From the NCBI GenBank assembly GCA_002433025.1, contig DJGZ01000060.1, positions 62,001 through 126,000 on the forward strand: a DNA stretch of 64,000 nt. Direction: 5' to 3'. The notes beneath the pieces are model-generated. The model saw only the letters and a program-made list of their open reading frames with translations, was not told the origin of the DNA and did not search any database. Of this stretch, positions 17,130 through 26,002 are shown one piece after another; position 1 is the first letter of the stretch, and every line of letters begins with the position of its first letter. The position numbers were made by a program, and so were the translations under genes. This DNA comes from Bacteroidales bacterium UBA5833 (GTDB lineage: Bacteria; Bacteroidota; Bacteroidia; Bacteroidales; Lentimicrobiaceae).

Positions 17130-17567
17130 TTAACCGATGGTGATGGTATATTCGTAACTATTGTTACCTGCCGGTTTTCCGGCCGGTTTTTGTTTTTCCT
17201 TTTCCTTTACGACCGAATAGGCAATAACAGGCGCGGGAGCAGCCGGCAACCTGAAAAATATTCTGGTCCGAAGTGTACTTCTTACCCTGAAGCCGCGGTT
17301 ATGGGCCGGTTCATACTTCAGCAATGAAATGACCCTTACCGCTTCCTCATCACATCCGTAACCTATCCCTTTTTTAACCACAACATCCTCCACATTTCCA
17401 TCATTGGTAACGGTGTAACTGACATGAACCACCCCTTCAACCTGACTGGCAAGCGCTTCCTCCGGATACCTGAGATTCCCGTTGATAAACTTTTTTAAAG
17501 CCGCATTGCCACCCGGATATTCAGGTGCAGCTACGAATTTCTTTCCCTTTTTATTTTTTTCTGACAT
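17130..17567 (-). CDS. TonB C-terminal domain protein without membrane anchor
   Basis: The 145-residue protein contains a TonB C-terminal domain (about residues 15-98: PGGNAALKKFINGNLRYP, VHVSYTVTNDGNVEDVVV, then GCDEEAVRVISLLKYEPA). In energy transducers this domain contacts outer-membrane receptors. The usual N-terminal transmembrane helix and proline-rich spacer are both missing; the start is MSEKNKKGKKF, which is basic and soluble. The C-terminal 40 residues are Pro/Ala/Lys-rich with a short beta tail (YEYTITIG). It could be a cytoplasmic or partner-dependent protein, or a peptidoglycan-binding adaptor. It is convergent with fabI. Confidence 0.75.
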   Translation of the reverse strand: MSEKNKKGKKFVAAPEYPGGNAALKKFINGNLRYPEEALASQVEGVVHVSYTVTNDGNVEDVVVKKGIGYGCDEEAVRVISLLKYEPAHNRGFRVRSTLRTRIFFRLPAAPAPVIAYSVVKEKEKQKPAGKPAGNNSYEYTITIG

Positions 17568-17762
17568 GGTTCAGGAAGCTGCTGCAACAAATTTATCAAA
17601 AATATCCTCAGATACCGAAAGGTTTGGATTTATCGGAGCAATAGTTGGGAACAGTCCGCCTGCCCCCGTCTGTTACAAGTCCCCCTGAGATCCGGCAGCA
17701 TCCGGTTTGAATGACTTTCCCATTCAAATGGTTTTAGCGGGAAATACAGATCGAATATAAGT

Positions 17763-17793
17763 TTTGCTGATAATCGGCAAATTTCTATTTTTG
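17763..17793 (+). promoter_or_regulatory. Promoter of the etfBA-acyl-CoA dehydrogenase operon
   Basis: TTTG (17763-17766), 19 bases, then TATTTTTG (17786-17793) fit the Bacteroidota consensus. The etfB ATG is 72 bases further on, so the leader is about 65 bases. Confidence 0.75.
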
Positions 17794-17865
17794 CATTCCG
17801 GGATGAATTTCAAATAAATGAAATTACCTAATTAACTTAATGCATATTTCACGAAAAAACAGTTT

Positions 17866-18738
17866 ATGAGTTTCAGAATTATTGTGCTTGCCAAACAGGT
17901 GCCTGACACCCGAAATGTTGGGAAAGACGCGATGAAAGCGGATGGCACGGTGAACCGGGCAGCTCTTCCGGCTATTTTTAATCCCGAAGACCTCAATGCG
18001 CTGGAATTGGCGCTCAGGATTAAAGATCAGCGCAAGGACTGCGAAGTGATTATTCTGACTATGGGTCCCTTCAGGGCTGCAGAGATCATCAGGGAAGCCA
18101 TGTATCGCGGAGCGGACCGGGGTTACCTGATTACCGACCGCAAATTTGCCGGCTCTGACACCCTGGCTACCTCATACGCCATATCTCTGGCGGTTAAAAA
18201 ACTGGAACCGTATCATCTGGTTATATCTGGACGTCAGGCAATTGACGGGGATACTGCACAGGTTGGCCCCCAGACTGCCGAAAAACTCAGCCTTCCGCAA
18301 ATCACCTATGCTGAAGAGATTGCCGAGGTCAGTGAAAAACATATTGTGGTCAAACGCAGGCTTGAGCGGGGAATAGAAGTTGTGAAATCACCCCTGCCGG
18401 CGGCTGTTACCGTGCACAGTTCTGCCCCTGCCTGTCGGCAGAGGGTTGCCAAGTTACTGATGAAGTACAAACATGCCCGTACCGTAACAGAGCTTCAGAA
18501 TGAAACCAAGGATTACACAGAACTTTATGATCAGCGCCCGTATCTTCAGATTGACGAGTGGACGGTAGATGACCTGCATGCCGATGTAGCCATGCTTGGC
18601 CTCTCAGGTTCCCCTACAAAAGTCAAGAAAATTGAGAATGTGGTGTTTGCTCACAAAGACTCAAAAGTTTTGTCTGCTTCTGACGAGGATATTAACAATC
18701 TGATGAAAGACCTGATCGACAGCCATGTAATTGGTTAA
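17866..18738 (+). CDS. etfB: Electron transfer flavoprotein, beta subunit
   Basis: The 290-residue protein has the ETF beta AMP-binding fold. It shows VLAKQVPDTRNVGKDAMKADGTVNR at the N terminus, the FNPEDLNALELAL segment and LVISGRQAIDGDTAQVGPQTAEKL (about 117-141), the signature contacting the cofactors. It accepts electrons from acyl-CoA dehydrogenases together with EtfA. It is the first gene of a three-gene operon with etfA and an acyl-CoA dehydrogenase, behind a good promoter at 17763-17793. The longer C terminus (over 250 residues) is usual in anaerobes, but I see no basis here to claim electron bifurcation. Confidence 0.93.
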   Translation: MSFRIIVLAKQVPDTRNVGKDAMKADGTVNRAALPAIFNPEDLNALELALRIKDQRKDCEVIILTMGPFRAAEIIREAMYRGADRGYLITDRKFAGSDTLATSYAISLAVKKLEPYHLVISGRQAIDGDTAQVGPQTAEKLSLPQITYAEEIAEVSEKHIVVKRRLERGIEVVKSPLPAAVTVHSSAPACRQRVAKLLMKYKHARTVTELQNETKDYTELYDQRPYLQIDEWTVDDLHADVAMLGLSGSPTKVKKIENVVFAHKDSKVLSASDEDINNLMKDLIDSHVIG

Positions 18739-18771
18739 GCAGGTAGTGTAAACCTTAAATTGAAAAGAACC

Positions 18772-19794
18772 GTGAATAATATATTTGTTTATTGCGAGCT
18801 TACTGAAGAAAAAACCATTGCCGATGTAAGTCTTGAGTTGTTGTCGAAGGGCCGCAGACTGGCAACTGAACTCGGTGTAAAGCTTGAAGCAATCGTAATC
18901 GGGTCTGATCTGAAGCGCATTGAAGATCAGGTATTCCCCTTTGGTGTGGATGTGGTTCATGTGGCTGACGAAAATCGTTTGTTCCCATATACCACCCTGC
19001 CGCATGCCTCTTTGGTGTTGCATATTTTCCATCACGAAAAGCCTGAAATAGCAATATTTGGAGCTACTTCCATCGGACGTGACCTTGCACCCAGGATCGC
19101 TTCAGCCTTGCGGTGTGGTCTTACAGCCGACTGTACCAGTCTTGAAATAGGAGATCATTTCGAGAACAAAACCCAGACTGAATATAAGAACCTGCTGTAT
19201 CAGATCAGGCCGGCTTTTGGCGGAAACATCATCGCTACCATTATTAATCCCGAGACCCGGCCTCAGATGGCTACCGTCAGGGAAGGGGTCATGAAAAAAG
19301 AAGTTTTTGATCCGAAGTATAAAGGACAGGTTAAGAAGGTAAATGTTTCCGCTGTACTCAGGGATGAAGATTTTATGGTTCAGATCATCGAGCGGCACAT
19401 GGAAGCCAGCAAAATCAACATTAAAAATGCGCAGGTGATTATTGCCGGCGGTTATGGTGTTGGTTCGCGCGAAAACTTCCAGTTGCTCTATGACCTTGCC
19501 GATGTATTGGGCGCGCAGGTTGGTGCTTCCAGGGCTGCAGTGGATGCCGGTTTTTCGGAACACGAAAGGCAGATTGGTCAGACCGGAGTAACCGTAAGAC
19601 CCAAACTTTACATTGCATGTGGTATCTCCGGTGCTGTTCAGCACAGGGCGGGTATGGATCAGTCGGCCCAGATTATCTCCATCAATACCGACCCCAATGC
19701 ACCCATCAACCATATAGCCGATTATACAATAATCGGTAGTATTACTGATGTAATTCCTAAAATGATTAGGTATTACAAGGCAAATTCAAAGTAA
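18772..19794 (+). CDS. etfA: Electron transfer flavoprotein, alpha subunit
   Basis: The product is about 340 residues. The N-terminal domain shows MNNIFVYCELTEEKTIADVSLELLSKGR. The C-terminal FAD domain has IIAGGYGVGSRENFQLLYDLA, GASRAAVDAGF, QIGQTGVTVRPKLYIACGISGAVQH and SINTDPNAPI, the standard FAD-binding set. I prefer the GTG start at 18772, because remembered Bacteroidota homologues begin MNN; an in-frame TTG at 18760 would add four residues. It lies between etfB and the acyl-CoA dehydrogenase and forms the heterodimer with EtfB. Confidence 0.92.
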   Translation: MNNIFVYCELTEEKTIADVSLELLSKGRRLATELGVKLEAIVIGSDLKRIEDQVFPFGVDVVHVADENRLFPYTTLPHASLVLHIFHHEKPEIAIFGATSIGRDLAPRIASALRCGLTADCTSLEIGDHFENKTQTEYKNLLYQIRPAFGGNIIATIINPETRPQMATVREGVMKKEVFDPKYKGQVKKVNVSAVLRDEDFMVQIIERHMEASKINIKNAQVIIAGGYGVGSRENFQLLYDLADVLGAQVGASRAAVDAGFSEHERQIGQTGVTVRPKLYIACGISGAVQHRAGMDQSAQIISINTDPNAPINHIADYTIIGSITDVIPKMIRYYKANSK

Positions 19795-19841
19795 ACCGGT
19801 GTTCGGCAGATTTACAGTAATCACAAGCAATTCAGAAGAAA

Positions 19842-21548
19842 ATGGCCAACTTTTATACTGACAACGAGAACCTTAAGTTTCATCTTACCCATCCGTTGAT
19901 GGAAAAGATCGTGAAACTGAAAGAAAATAATTACACCCAGAAAGAGCAGCACGATTATGCACCGCTTGACCTTGAAGATGCCCTTGACAGTTATGATAAG
20001 GTGCTTGAGATCATAGGTGAGATTTCAGGAGACATCATAGCCCCCAATGCTGAAAGCGTGGATCATGACGGACCTCAGCTTATTGACAATGAGGTGGTTT
20101 ATGCCCGCGGAACACAGGAAAATCATGATGCACTGGTAAAAGCGGGCATGATCGGAATGTCATTGCCCAGGGAATACGGGGGGCTGAACTTCCCGATAGT
20201 TCCATACGTAATGTCAGCGGAGATTGTTTCGAGGGCCGATGCCGGCTTCGCCAATATCTGGGGACTTCAGGACTGTGCAGAAACCATCCATGAGTTTGGT
20301 TCTGACGAAATCAAGAATGAGTACCTGCCCCGTTTCAACCAGGGAGCCACAGCAGCCATGGACCTTACAGAACCGGATGCCGGTTCCGATCTCCAGGCGG
20401 TTCAGCTTAAAGCCACACTCGATCCTGCCACGGGAATCTGGTACCTTGATGGCGTAAAACGTTTTATCACGAATGGAGATGCCGACATTTCACTGGTACT
20501 GGCCCGCTCTGAAGCCAACACCACCGATGCCCGCGGTCTTTCGCTTTTTGTGTATGACCGTAAACACAAGGCTGTTAAAATCAGAAGGATAGAGAATAAA
20601 CTGGGGATCAAAGGTTCGCCCACCTGTGAGCTTGTCTTTAAAAATGCCCCGGCAAAACTGGTTGGTGATACCAAGATGGGGCTGATCAAGTATGTAATGT
20701 CACTGATGAATTCAGCCCGGTTGGGCGTTGGAGCTCAATCGGTGGGTATTGCAGAGGCTGCATGGCGTGAGGCGCTGAAATATGCCCAGGAGCGCGAACA
20801 GTTTGGCAAAGCCATTATCCAGTATCCGGCCGTATATGAGATGATCACCAATATGAAGGTGAAAACTGATGCCATCCGGACATTGCTCTACGAAACTGCC
20901 CGTTTTGTTGATATCTACAAGGCTTATACCTTTGCGGGTCACGAAAGGAAACTTGAACAGGCCGAGCGTGAAGAGTACAAGTACTATCTGAAACTGGCTG
21001 ATGTCTTTACGCCGCTGCTGAAGCTTTTCTCCAGCGAGTATTGCAACCAGATTGCTTATGATGCGATTCAGATACACGGTGGTACAGGATACATGAAGGA
21101 TTTCCCGGTTGAAAGGATTTACAGGGATGCCCGTATCACCACCATCTACGAGGGGACCTCGCAACTACAGGTTGTGGCGGCCATCCGCGGTGTAGGCAAT
21201 GGCGCTTACCTCAAAGCGATGCAGGCCTATGCTGAAATCCAGGTAAAACCTGAATTGCAGTATATGAAATCGGTGCTTGTAAAAATGACCGACCAGTATG
21301 CAAAAACGGTTGAAAAAGTCAATGAGTTTGAGGACACAGAATACCTTGATTACCATGCCCGCCGCCTGGTTGAGATGGCCGGTCATATCATCATGGGTTA
21401 CCTGTTGCTATTAGATGCCAACAGGAATGATGATTATACCAAATCGGCCGATATCTTTATACGTATGGCACGTGCCGAAAATATAGCCAAAGTCGGCTTT
21501 ATCAACCAGAGTCACCCCAAAGACCTGGGCGCCTTTAAACAGGTGTAA
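19842..21548 (+). CDS. Acyl-CoA dehydrogenase (long Bacteroidota type)
   Basis: This is a 568-residue flavoenzyme. The N-terminal helical domain is extended (first 80 residues). The middle beta domain shows MDLTEPDAGSDLQAV and FITNGDADISLVLAR. The C-terminal helical domain contains QYPAVYEMITNMKVK and the catalytic-glutamate motif IYEGTSQLQV (near 431). A C-terminal extension of about 120 residues exceeds the usual 380-residue enzymes and is shared by a Bacteroidota subgroup. It oxidises acyl-CoA and passes electrons to EtfAB, encoded directly upstream. Chain-length preference is unknown. Confidence 0.92.
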   Translation: MANFYTDNENLKFHLTHPLMEKIVKLKENNYTQKEQHDYAPLDLEDALDSYDKVLEIIGEISGDIIAPNAESVDHDGPQLIDNEVVYARGTQENHDALVKAGMIGMSLPREYGGLNFPIVPYVMSAEIVSRADAGFANIWGLQDCAETIHEFGSDEIKNEYLPRFNQGATAAMDLTEPDAGSDLQAVQLKATLDPATGIWYLDGVKRFITNGDADISLVLARSEANTTDARGLSLFVYDRKHKAVKIRRIENKLGIKGSPTCELVFKNAPAKLVGDTKMGLIKYVMSLMNSARLGVGAQSVGIAEAAWREALKYAQEREQFGKAIIQYPAVYEMITNMKVKTDAIRTLLYETARFVDIYKAYTFAGHERKLEQAEREEYKYYLKLADVFTPLLKLFSSEYCNQIAYDAIQIHGGTGYMKDFPVERIYRDARITTIYEGTSQLQVVAAIRGVGNGAYLKAMQAYAEIQVKPELQYMKSVLVKMTDQYAKTVEKVNEFEDTEYLDYHARRLVEMAGHIIMGYLLLLDANRNDDYTKSADIFIRMARAENIAKVGFINQSHPKDLGAFKQV

Positions 21549-21582
21549 TTACCGGGACCAAACCTTAATCACTGCTTGCAAA

Positions 21583-21609
21583 GCCGTTGTTCATAGCAAC
21601 GGCTTTTTT
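21583..21609 (+). terminator. Terminator of the etfBA operon
   Basis: A seven-pair stem GCCGTTG/CAACGGC with a seven-base loop is followed by TTTTTT. Confidence 0.9.
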
Positions 21610-21713
21610 GCGCGCAAAAAAAATCTACAATGAATCGGGGATACAATTCTGGGATCCTCACTGAACACTCAAAATCTGTTTCTGGCTGTGCTGTTTTTTA
21701 AACCTGTGGATAA

Positions 21714-24140
21714 TCAGAAAATCTTCGGATACTTGCCTGGGTTGTAATCATGCATGATATTGTAAACGGCGTCAAACACGTCCTCTGCGTTGGGATTGGA
21801 GAAATAATCCCCGTCAGTACTGTATGCCGCCCTGTGGGCCATTCCGGTGACAGTTCTTGGGGGGGCATCCAGGTAAAGATAGCCGTTTTGCTCCTCCAGC
21901 ACTTTTTGCATCATATAAGCGGTGGCCCCGCCCGGCACATCCTCATCAAAGAAGACAATCTTGTTGGTTTTCCGCAACGACTTCACAATTATCTGATCAA
22001 TGTCGAAAGGAATCAGGGACTGTACATCTATCAGTTCGCAGGATATATTAAATGCCTTCAGCTGATCAGCGGCATCTTCGGCAATGCGTACACACGATCC
22101 GTAAGTAACGATGGTGATATCAGTGCCCGGATGCAACACTTCGGGATATCCCGGGGCAACCCGGTACTCTCCGATATTGGCAGGGCGCTTTTCGCGCAGC
22201 CGGTATCCGTTCAGCGGCTCAATGATGATGGCCGGTTCATCTGATGCCAGCATGGTATTGTAAAATCCTGAAGCCTGGGTCATATTTCTCGGAACCAGCA
22301 CATGCACACCACGTACGGAGTTGATGACCATACTCAGGGGAGAGCCCGAGTGCCAGATCCCTTCGAGCCGGTGACCGCGGGTACTGATGATCATGGGTGC
22401 TTTCTGACCACCCTTGGTCCGGTATTGAAGGGTTGCCAGGTCATCGCTGATTACCTGGAGCCCGTAAAGGAGATAATCGAAATACTGTATCTCGGCTATG
22501 GGCCTGAAACCCCGCATGGCCAGGCCGATTCCCTGACCGATGATGGTGGCTTCGCGGATCCCGGTATCAAAAATCCTGTTTTCGCCGTACTTTTCCTGAA
22601 GGCCTTCCCAGGTCTGGTTTACGCCGCCGATCTTTCCGACGTCCTCGCCAAAAACAACCAGTTCCGGATATTTAGCCATCAATGCATCAAAATTGTCCCT
22701 GAGAATTTCCCGGCCGGGTACCATTACCGATTTTTCGTCAAAGACCGGCTCGATGGAACTTACGTTGCTTACCCGTTCGGCTGATGCACTGTACAGATAA
22801 GAGTTATATCGTCCGGCGTTGTCAGCCATCTCTTTTTCAAGCCATTTGCTGACATTGATTTTGAGTGAATTCTGAGGATTGCTGCATGAATCGCAGATCA
22901 ACCTGAGAATTTTGCGTGCCGATGCAATGATATCTTTACGGATGGGGTCAGCAATCAGGCGGAGATCTTCCTTGATGGATTCAATTTTACTGGTTTTGGC
23001 ACAGTTGCAGGTGGTTACGTCAGCCATCCTGAGAAACTCATCCCGTTTAGCCTTTACCGGATTCAGGTAGTTGTCCCAGGCAGCTTTACGTGCTTTCTTA
23101 ACCCTTTCGGTGGCCTGATTTTCAATTTCCTCAATTTCATCATTAGTGGCAATCCCTTCGGAAATCATCCATTCCCGCATGCGGGCAATACCATCATTCT
23201 CTTTTTCCCACTCCAGCCTTTCTTTTGATTTATAGCGCTCGTGCGACCCGCTGGTCGAGTGCCCCTGTGGCTGTGTCAGGCCTTTGATATGAAACAGCAC
23301 GGGAACCTGCTCCCTGCGACAGATCTCAATGCCTTCGCGATAAACATTTACCAGCCCGGGATAATCCCATCCATCAGCAGTATAAATAAGGTACCCGTGG
23401 CTGTTTTCATCCCTTTCAAATCCCCTGAGAATCTCTGAAATACTCTGTTTGGTGGTTTGATATTTATTAGGTACGGATATTCCCCAGCCGTCATCCCATA
23501 CAGATATAGCCATGGGTACCTGAAGAACCCCGGCCGCGTTGATGGTTTCAAAAAAATGTCCTTCAGATGTGGAGGCGTCGCCAATGGTGCCAAATGCCAC
23601 TTCATTGCCTTCAATGGAAAAACCTTTCAGTATGGATTTTTCACCGGATTTTCTGTATAATTTAGAAGCCAACGCCAGGCCGAGCAACCTGGGCATTTGC
23701 CCGGCAGTGGGGGAGATGTCGGCCGAACTGTTCTTCTGCAGCGTAAGATCTTTCCACGTCCCGTCTTTATCGAGGCTGCGGGTGGCAAAATGATTGTTCA
23801 TCACCCTTCCGGCAGTACCGGGATTAAATGTGTCGTCAGTATCTCCGTATATCTGTGCAAAGAATTCTTCAAGGTTCATCATACCTGTCGCCAGCATAAA
23901 GGTCTGATCTCTGTAATACCCTGAACGCCAGTCACCGTTCCGGAATGCTTTTGCCATTGCCAGCTGGGGAATCTCTTTTCCATCGCCGAAAATTCCGAAT
24001 TTGCCTTTACCGGTGAGCACTTCACGTCTGCCCATCAGACTTGCCTGACGGCTCTCAAAGGCAATCCGGTAATCATTCTTTACTTCGTTGATGTAATTCT
24101 TATTCAATGCTTTTTTTTCTTTCGGGTTGGCAGATTTCAT
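21714..24140 (-). CDS. Fused 2-oxoacid dehydrogenase E1 (alpha plus beta), TPP-dependent
   Basis: This 808-residue protein joins both E1 subunits of a 2-oxoacid dehydrogenase complex. The alpha part (about 1-370) has the TPP motif GDASTSEG (187-194) ending at WDDGWGIS (215-222). The beta part starts near 460 (REILRDNFDALMAKYPELVVFGEDVG) and ends with TVTGMAHRAAYSTDGDYFSNPN. The linker between them holds a cysteine cluster (TTCNCAK near 390 and CDSC near 425). Substrate choice is probably branched-chain 2-oxoacids or pyruvate, as in other Bacteroidota fusions; this is family knowledge. No E2 or E3 gene is nearby, so the complex must be completed from elsewhere. Confidence 0.88.
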   Translation of the reverse strand: MKSANPKEKKALNKNYINEVKNDYRIAFESRQASLMGRREVLTGKGKFGIFGDGKEIPQLAMAKAFRNGDWRSGYYRDQTFMLATGMMNLEEFFAQIYGDTDDTFNPGTAGRVMNNHFATRSLDKDGTWKDLTLQKNSSADISPTAGQMPRLLGLALASKLYRKSGEKSILKGFSIEGNEVAFGTIGDASTSEGHFFETINAAGVLQVPMAISVWDDGWGISVPNKYQTTKQSISEILRGFERDENSHGYLIYTADGWDYPGLVNVYREGIEICRREQVPVLFHIKGLTQPQGHSTSGSHERYKSKERLEWEKENDGIARMREWMISEGIATNDEIEEIENQATERVKKARKAAWDNYLNPVKAKRDEFLRMADVTTCNCAKTSKIESIKEDLRLIADPIRKDIIASARKILRLICDSCSNPQNSLKINVSKWLEKEMADNAGRYNSYLYSASAERVSNVSSIEPVFDEKSVMVPGREILRDNFDALMAKYPELVVFGEDVGKIGGVNQTWEGLQEKYGENRIFDTGIREATIIGQGIGLAMRGFRPIAEIQYFDYLLYGLQVISDDLATLQYRTKGGQKAPMIISTRGHRLEGIWHSGSPLSMVINSVRGVHVLVPRNMTQASGFYNTMLASDEPAIIIEPLNGYRLREKRPANIGEYRVAPGYPEVLHPGTDITIVTYGSCVRIAEDAADQLKAFNISCELIDVQSLIPFDIDQIIVKSLRKTNKIVFFDEDVPGGATAYMMQKVLEEQNGYLYLDAPPRTVTGMAHRAAYSTDGDYFSNPNAEDVFDAVYNIMHDYNPGKYPKIF

Positions 24141-24262
24141 CGCATCCGGCTTTATGAGTAATGGTTTTCTTTATGCAGTTCTGGTGTTCATAACAAATAT
24201 CGGGATTATTGGTTCAGCGAAATCGTTTGCAGGAATTATTTTGCAGGGATGAAAATCATATA

Positions 24263-25045
24263 TCACCTGGATGGGGCCACCTTGTAATCATTGAATCCGG
24301 CAATACAATTTTCAACCCTTACAATAAGCAGATAATGCGGTGTATTATCAAGCATTTCCCTGCTGATTCCGCAATAAGAAATCAGTTCATCAATCTCATG
24401 ATCGGTGCTGATTCCGAATCTGTGGCTGAGTATTTCGGCAGACAGGATGTTCAGAAATTCACTTCTCAACGCGTCCCGCTTCAGGATTTCATCCATTTTC
24501 CGGCGCTGTTTGGCTTCCTTCGAAAAATTATCATAAATCAACGAGAATGGCCCGGGCAGTAACAGACCACCTTCCGGATTTTCGTATTTTCTTCTGAAGG
24601 GTTCAGTGGGTAGTTTAAGCTTTTTCACAGCCATTTCCTCGGGCGTCTTCATGGTTATAAACTCCTGACGGAATTCAGGATACGTCAGCGGGTAAGGCCT
24701 GATTTCAACCCCGGGAATCATCAGGGTATCTTCAAATAGCGTGATTTTTATGCTGTAGTTCAATGAAGTGAGGTTAGCAGGCATCCGGAACAGGAATGCT
24801 TTATAACCAATCATCGTAACCTTGAGCGTGTCATTCCTGGCAAGCACCAGTGAAAACTCCCCGCGGAAGTCGGTAAAAGTGCCATAATTTCTGTGCAGGT
24901 TCCTGGCATGAGCGCCCACCAGCGCTTCTCCCTTAACACTGAATACCGACCCTTTGAGCATTATATATGACTGTGCTTCAAGCACCCCTGTGTAAAGCAG
25001 CAGCATTGAAACAATAAGAAAATGCCTGAATCCGGTCATGTACAT
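24263..25045 (-). CDS. Exported carboxypeptidase-regulatory-like domain protein
   Basis: The 260-residue protein has a signal peptide (cleavage near LEA-Q25) and then a CarboxypepD_reg-like beta-sandwich: LKGSVFSVKGEALVGAHARN, GTFTDFRGEFSLVL, DTLKVTMIGYKAF. This is the module found at the N terminus of SusC-type receptors. Here no TonB-dependent barrel follows; the rest (about 125-260) is a helical region without a family I recognise. A -7 match (TAAATTTG on the minus strand, 25063-25056) lies 11 bases before the start. It may be a small envelope protein of unknown task. Confidence 0.75.
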   Translation of the reverse strand: MYMTGFRHFLIVSMLLLYTGVLEAQSYIMLKGSVFSVKGEALVGAHARNLHRNYGTFTDFRGEFSLVLARNDTLKVTMIGYKAFLFRMPANLTSLNYSIKITLFEDTLMIPGVEIRPYPLTYPEFRQEFITMKTPEEMAVKKLKLPTEPFRRKYENPEGGLLLPGPFSLIYDNFSKEAKQRRKMDEILKRDALRSEFLNILSAEILSHRFGISTDHEIDELISYCGISREMLDNTPHYLLIVRVENCIAGFNDYKVAPSR

Positions 25046-25243
25046 TGTATCTCTGCAAATTTACCCTGCAAAGAGGGCTGTCTCAGTTAATTAATGTTAA
25101 AGTTAACTGAAAAAAGTTAAATTGACTGTCAGTTAAGCAGAACCTGTTTCAGCTTTTTGAACATTAGTTAAACAATCCTGTTTATATCCCCGCAAGGCTG
25201 CTGAAAGCCCGGAAAATCTATTTTAAACTTAAATCAGAGAAAA

Positions 25244-25903
25244 ATGACAAAAATTGGTAAAATCCTCGGACTTGTATTGGTAACAGGAATCATCGCATCC
25301 TGTGGCGGCCCTCAGGGGGAGAAAGCTGCAACCGGTGAGGCGCAGGATGTAACAGTAAAAAGCGGTGATGTATCCCTACCGGTTGATCTTGCCGCATCAA
25401 ATGTGGAATGGGTAGGTACCAAACCGACCGGTCAGCACAATGGCACAGTGAATATTTCAGCCGGAGAACTGATGCTGAAAGAAGGAGAAATCGTCGGCGG
25501 TAAATTTACCATTGATCTTAATTCAATTGTTGTACTGGATCTGACAGATCAGGAAATGAATGCCAAATTGCTGGGCCATCTGAAATCGGCTGATTTCTTT
25601 GAAGTGGAAACTTACCCAACAGCAGTTTTCGAAATTGCTTCTGTTGCAGCTCTCAGCGGGAACCCTGATGCCAGCCACAACATTACCGGAAATCTGACAA
25701 TGAAAAACATAACCAAAAGTGTTACTTTTCCTGCAATGGTCAACGTCAGCGATAACGGTGTAACTGCCACCACCCCGGCATTTATTATTGATCGCACAGA
25801 GTGGAATGTTCAATACGGATCAAAGAAACTCTTTAAAAACTTAAAGGATAATTTCATCCACGACGAAATGTCCCTGAAAATTAACCTGAAAGCTGTTGTT
25901 TAA
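25244..25903 (+). CDS. YceI-family lipoprotein
   Basis: The 219-residue protein has a signal peptide with a lipobox ending IIASC (Cys20), a short linker, and a YceI lipocalin-like barrel from about residue 45 (SNVEWVGTKPTGQHNGTVNI). Its core shows GGKFTIDLNSIVVLD, HLKSADFFEVETYPTAVFEI and GNLTMKNITKSVTFPA. YceI proteins bind isoprenoid or other hydrophobic ligands in the envelope; the ligand here is unknown. The upstream gap is rich in GTTAA repeats, and a terminator follows at 25923-25945. Confidence 0.9.
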   Translation: MTKIGKILGLVLVTGIIASCGGPQGEKAATGEAQDVTVKSGDVSLPVDLAASNVEWVGTKPTGQHNGTVNISAGELMLKEGEIVGGKFTIDLNSIVVLDLTDQEMNAKLLGHLKSADFFEVETYPTAVFEIASVAALSGNPDASHNITGNLTMKNITKSVTFPAMVNVSDNGVTATTPAFIIDRTEWNVQYGSKKLFKNLKDNFIHDEMSLKINLKAVV

Positions 25904-25922
25904 CAAGCGGTCTGTTAAGGGA

Positions 25923-25945
25923 AGCCTCCGAAAGGGGGCTTTTTT
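25923..25945 (+). terminator. Terminator after the YceI gene
   Basis: A seven-pair stem with a GAAA loop (one G-U pair) is followed by TTTTT. Confidence 0.9.
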
Positions 25946-26002
25946 ATTTACCTGTCTGTCTTTAATGCATCATCTCCGGATCGTATCGATTTCCCTGAGG
26001 AT

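Noticed and set aside
17866..21548. Electron-bifurcating ETF complex
   Set aside because: An acyl-CoA dehydrogenase with EtfAB can bifurcate in some anaerobes, but I see no residue evidence here that separates bifurcating from ordinary ETF.
21750..22244. 164-codon plus-strand frame inside the fused E1 gene
   Set aside because: Antisense to well-conserved E1 beta sequence; no domain or upstream promoter of its own.
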